Below, piece after piece: positions 60,316-64,000 of a stretch of DNA of 64,000 nt. The DNA is from Sphaeramia orbicularis (taxonomy: Eukaryota > Chordata > Actinopteri > Kurtiformes > Apogonidae). The notes beneath the pieces were generated by a model, which worked only from the letters and a program-made list of their open reading frames with translations, ran no database searches and was not told the origin of the DNA. Position numbers and translations under genes: made by a program. The stretch lies in contig NC_043973.1 in NCBI RefSeq assembly GCF_902148855.1, positions 54,275,932 to 54,339,931 of the forward strand, written 5' to 3'. How positions within the stretch are numbered: position 1 is the first letter of the stretch; every line of letters starts with the position of its first letter.

Positions 60316-63300
60316 ATGCTGTGTTTGTCCACTGGGTGGCGCCTCCTGAGCCACGCCCCCCGCCTCTCCGCTCTCACCATGTATGCCACCCGCCTCTACA
60401 GCACCACAGGGGGAGGGGGAGGAGTTAAATCTGGGCGGAGGGCGGGGCTAACTGTGCTCGAGGCTCCTCACCCTCACCTTCCTCAACCCCCTCACTCAGC
60501 CCCGCCTCCCCCAGCCTTCCCGCTGTACCAGGGCCGGCCTGATGCCCACAGGGGTGTACACTACCACCCCCACTACCACCCTCACCCCCAGCCAACACAC
60601 ATGGCCCCACCCCCCATGCCCCCCCAATACCAGCACCACACCCACCCCCACACCTATGGAGGCGGAACTTCAGGAGGAGGTGCCACAGGCACCAAAAAGA
60701 AGACGTGGAACTTCATCCATGAGAAAATGAGTTATGACACGTTCTTCACCATGAAGCGTCTGATCGAGCGGTCGCGGCGACCTGACGAGGTGCTGCGCTG
60801 GGTCACCCAGAACCCCGCAAAGATCTCCCACAACCACTACCCAGTCGCCCTGCAGAAGATCGGACAGCTGCTGCAGGCCACACCACCACCACGGCCTGGT
60901 GGGGATGATGACAGCACTACCGACGCCGCCTCAGCGGGAGGAGGGGAGGTCGGTGAGGGGCGGAGCATCCTGGAGCATCAGGACTTCCAGACACTCTGCA
61001 GTGCCATTGTCAATGACTGTACCAAGTTTGATAATTTCAGCATCGTCAACTGTCTGTACGCCGTGGCAGCGCTTGGTGAGTTGTGAAAAAAGTCAGACAA
61101 AGACATTATTAGTCCATTAAAAAACTAAATCGTGGCTCATTCTAATGTGTGCAGGTCTTCCTAGTGACTCTCAGGTGGTCCAGGTGCTGGAGGCGGAGTC
61201 TCAGTCCAGACTGAATCAGTTTAATCAGAAGGACGTGTCGATGGTCTTCAGCTCCAGCATGAAGCTCCACCCGGGCAGCCAGCACCCCCTGACTGAGGCC
61301 TGCCTGGCGGGACTCGAGAAGAACCTGGAGCGAGAGCGCCACCCGCAGACACTCTTCCTGCTTCTGTCCTATTACAGACTCAAGTGGAGGTCACTGCAGC
61401 CACCAGAAGCTGCCAGCGGGGGTGCCACCGCTATTGCAAACACACCACCAAATCCTGAACAACTGCTGGCCAACAGGTTTCCCAAACTGATCAGTGTTAA
61501 TATTCATTGTCAAAGCTGAGTATAATGTAGACTCCAGATCGATGAAGTTACTACATATGTAAATATAATGTTCTTTTTGTGTCCACAATCTGCAGGAAAA
61601 TCCTGCGTCTTGTCAAACACACACTGTCCAGTGTCAGCGGCGTCCGGGACCAGGAGATGGCGCTTCTGGATGAGATGTTGGCGGCGTGTGCTCGAGAGGC
61701 GAGCAACAAGAGTCTGGAGTTAATCTTCAGCTCTCACCTGTTCTACCAGAACCGCCAGGAGAGGTTCATCAGCAGCCTGGCAGGTACAGCATGGACAGGG
61801 TGGACTCAGACTCTGAATGTTCTCCTGAAGAGAAAAGTCTGTCTCATCTTTGTTCACCCCTGTCACCATGTCCTTAGAGGAGCTGCCAAAGAAGGTGGAC
61901 AGCATCACACCGTACACCATGGCTCTGATCGCCAAGTACATTGCTCGCCACCGCCTGAGGGAGACTCGGCTGCTGGACACCATCGCAGACTTCCTAGTGA
62001 AGAAAGCCGAGTACCTGGACAGTAAGGTAAGGAAGGCCTGGAGTCCACACCAGTGGACGTACCACCCAGACCACGCTGCAGCACAGTAATGAAGTGTTTG
62101 TACGTCTGCTGGACTCTCAGATGCCTTTGTGTCCTCAGGTGATCCAGAAGCTGGTGTTCCCATTCAGCAGGATGAGTTACCGTCCGTCCAATGAGCAGCA
62201 GTTCTTCTCTCGGTTGGAGGAGGTGGTGGAGCTGAAGGCACTCAGCTCGCCGCTTGCCACCGTCAACATCTTGATGTCTCTATTCCAGCTGGGACATTTC
62301 CCCGGCCTGGTGCTGCATCGTGTCTTCTCTTCTGCCTTCATTAGCAACGTCACTAGTCAGTGCACCAGTAACTAGCGTCACCAGTCCAGGTGGGTTTATC
62401 GCTGGGGCGTGTCCTGACGTCTCTGTCCGTTTACTGCAGACAGCCCTTACGCTCTGATCGTCAGGCGCTACCTGTCTCTGCTGGACGCTGCAGTGGAGCT
62501 AGAGTACCGCGACTACACTGGGCCGAGGCTGCAGGATGTACACAAGGTCCTGATGTTTGACCACGCGCTGACTGCCGACGAGGTCAACCGCAAGTACAGG
62601 TAGACACGGCAGCACACGAGTAACTGGCTCAGTCAGTCAGTCATCACATGTTATGGACTCTATGCACAGCCCCACTACTTCCTGAATTTCAGATGGGTCC
62701 TTTATGTCCTGTCTTTCATTATTGGACACACTGATTAATCCAGGTGTGTCTGCTACTTCTTATTGTGACTACCGATTAATTAGGCACACCTGGATTACTC
62801 CGTGTGTCCAATAATGAAAGACAGGAAATAAAGGACCCATCTGAAATTCAGGAAGTAGTGGGGCTGTGCATGGAGTCCATTGATACGACGTCACATCATC
62901 AAATGTTATTGATACGATGTCACATCATAACAGTAGTTATCTGATGACTGTTTCCATTCAGAGCTGGAATAAACCAGACTGTTAAAACAATGTACAGAAC
63001 CAACATAATCCAACAGAATAAACCAAACCAACAGGAGTAAACACTTGGTGACAGTGGAATGAAAAACGACCTTTAACAGGTTTAACCCTGGAGTTAAACC
63101 AGACTGTTGAGGATGGGCGAGTGACAGGAGGAGAGAGAGAGAGGACAGACAGGAGGAGGGTTCCCCTGTTAAAAGGACTGAACTGGACTTACCGGGTTCA
63201 ACTGGTTTGAATTCTCCACTTTTTCCCCAACATGAGCCTGGTTCTGGTTCAGAGTTGGTTCCCTGGTTCTAGGTTGAGAGTTGGTTCCAGGTTCTGGTTC

Positions 63301-64000
63301 TGGTTCAGAGTTGGTTTGTTTGTCTTTGTCTGGTGTGTGTCAGTTATAAAGGTCTGGTGGCCGAGGCACTGCGTCAGCTGGTCGGAGAACAGAACTACAA
63401 ACAGGATGAGGTCCTGGCCCCAGGATATTACACAGGTACCGATCCGTCAACCTGATCAATGCACCAACACTCTGATCAATGCACCAATACTCTGATCAGT
63501 GCACCAATACTCTGATCAGTGCACCAATACTCTTATCAGTGCACCAGTACTCTGATCAGGGTCCGGCTGTGGTCTCTCTGTTCCAGACTTCCTTTTGTGG
63601 ATGGACTCTTCTGGTCGAGTTCTACCGATCCGGAACGGTCCTGGTCTCAACATCGTTCCTCCATCCTGTGGCACTGTGGCGTCCAAACCTGTCGATGGTG
63701 CAGTTACTGTGGTGACCTCAGAGTTCCAGAAGTTCTCTCCGTTTGCGCCGCTGGAGGATGGCGCCGAGCAGACATGTCAAGGCGAGGCAGTAGGAGGGGC
63801 AGCGGAGCCCCGGACCTTCCTACCTCACCACGTCCGCGGCACTCCAGGACCAGCGGTGGCCGCTGCGCTCCCCCGGCCCGGCGCTAACGGTGGCCCCCTG
63901 GACTATGGGCCCTACTTTGGCCCGGCGGCGGCAGCGGCAGAGTACTACTCGGGTTTGGCCAAGGAGCACTCTCTGGAGAGCCAGGATAGTTCCACGCTCA
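60316..64000 (+). CDS. fastk: Fas-activated serine/threonine kinase (FASTK), cut by window edge
   Basis: FASTK family RNA-binding protein; in mammals a mitochondrial form is needed for ND6 mRNA and a nuclear form influences splicing. Exons: 60316-61075, 61155-61476, 61596-61783, 61878-62026, 62139-62355, 62440-62599, 63344-63435 and 63587 to beyond 64000. Phases close; 767 residues are visible, already longer than human FASTK (549). The start MLCLSTGWRLLSHAPRLSAL, rich in Arg and without acids, looks like a mitochondrial presequence. A Pro/His-rich stretch (about 50-115) follows. The core matches FASTK: WVTQNPAKISHNHYPVALQK, ARHRLRETRLLDTIADFLV, KLVFPFSRMSY, SPLATVNILMSLFQL and YALIVRRYLSLLDAAVELE. 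The RAP domain should lie beyond the window. The last exon carries an Ala/Gly/Pro-rich segment not known to me in human FASTK. Confidence 0.92.
62654..62879. mobile_element. 226-bp near-perfect hairpin MITE in fastk intron
   Basis: Arms of about 100 bp (TGGACTCTATGCACAGCCCC ... and its inverted copy ending GGAGTCCA) differ at only a few bases. The loop is about 25 bp with GATTAATTAGG. The high arm identity implies a young insertion or arm homogenisation. Family not identified. Confidence 0.88.
63455..63560. repeat. 20-bp ATACTCTGATCAGTGCACCA minisatellite
   Basis: Five units in the intron before the last visible fastk exon, starting 20 bp after a donor and ending about 27 bp before the next acceptor. 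Confidence 0.93.

Overview
This is nuclear DNA of a ray-finned fish, most likely a percomorph teleost. The evidence is spliced vertebrate genes with short introns, a fish-type Tc1 transposon with long terminal repeats, several small hAT-like elements, and a very heavy load of minisatellites. I see no prokaryotic gene, CRISPR array, tRNA or rRNA.

Layout. 1-3.9 kb: intergenic, with a decayed Tc1 element inserted in a (TA)n microsatellite. 3.9-6.65 kb (+): a chemokine receptor closest to CCR9. 6.85-9.7 kb: a run of minisatellites. 10.0-12.9 kb (+): bfsp2 (phakinin, lens beaded filament), six coding exons. 12.9-20.2 kb: intergenic, with two hAT-like elements of one family and several tandem arrays. 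20.2-28.7 kb (-): klhl18, ten coding exons, complete. 29.3-38.8 kb (-): puf60, eleven coding exons, complete. 41.5-55.4 kb (-): an AFG3-like mitochondrial m-AAA protease, best read as afg3l2, 17 coding exons, complete. 55.8-64 kb (+): fastk, eight coding exons, running off the right edge of the window.

I assembled the exons by hand from splice sites, reading phase and remembered family proteins. All phases close: bfsp2 409 codons, klhl18 575, puf60 522, afg3l2 810, ccr9 373, fastk at least 767. The genes do not form one pathway. Two pairings stand out. afg3l2 and fastk are head to head about 0.45 kb apart, and both act in mitochondrial gene expression and quality control. ccr9 and klhl18 both lie on human 3p21.31, so part of this linkage may be old.

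The most unusual structure is in the non-coding DNA. Minisatellites touch splice sites and repeat the 5' splice site itself in bfsp2 intron 1 and puf60 intron 3, or form an extended pyrimidine tract before the first coding exon of fastk. Transposons are nested three deep in fastk intron 1. hAT-like elements split two minisatellites, in klhl18 and puf60 introns. A palindromic element in afg3l2 has tandemly amplified arms. I found no convincing new protein system; the noteworthy observations concern repeats and gene structure.
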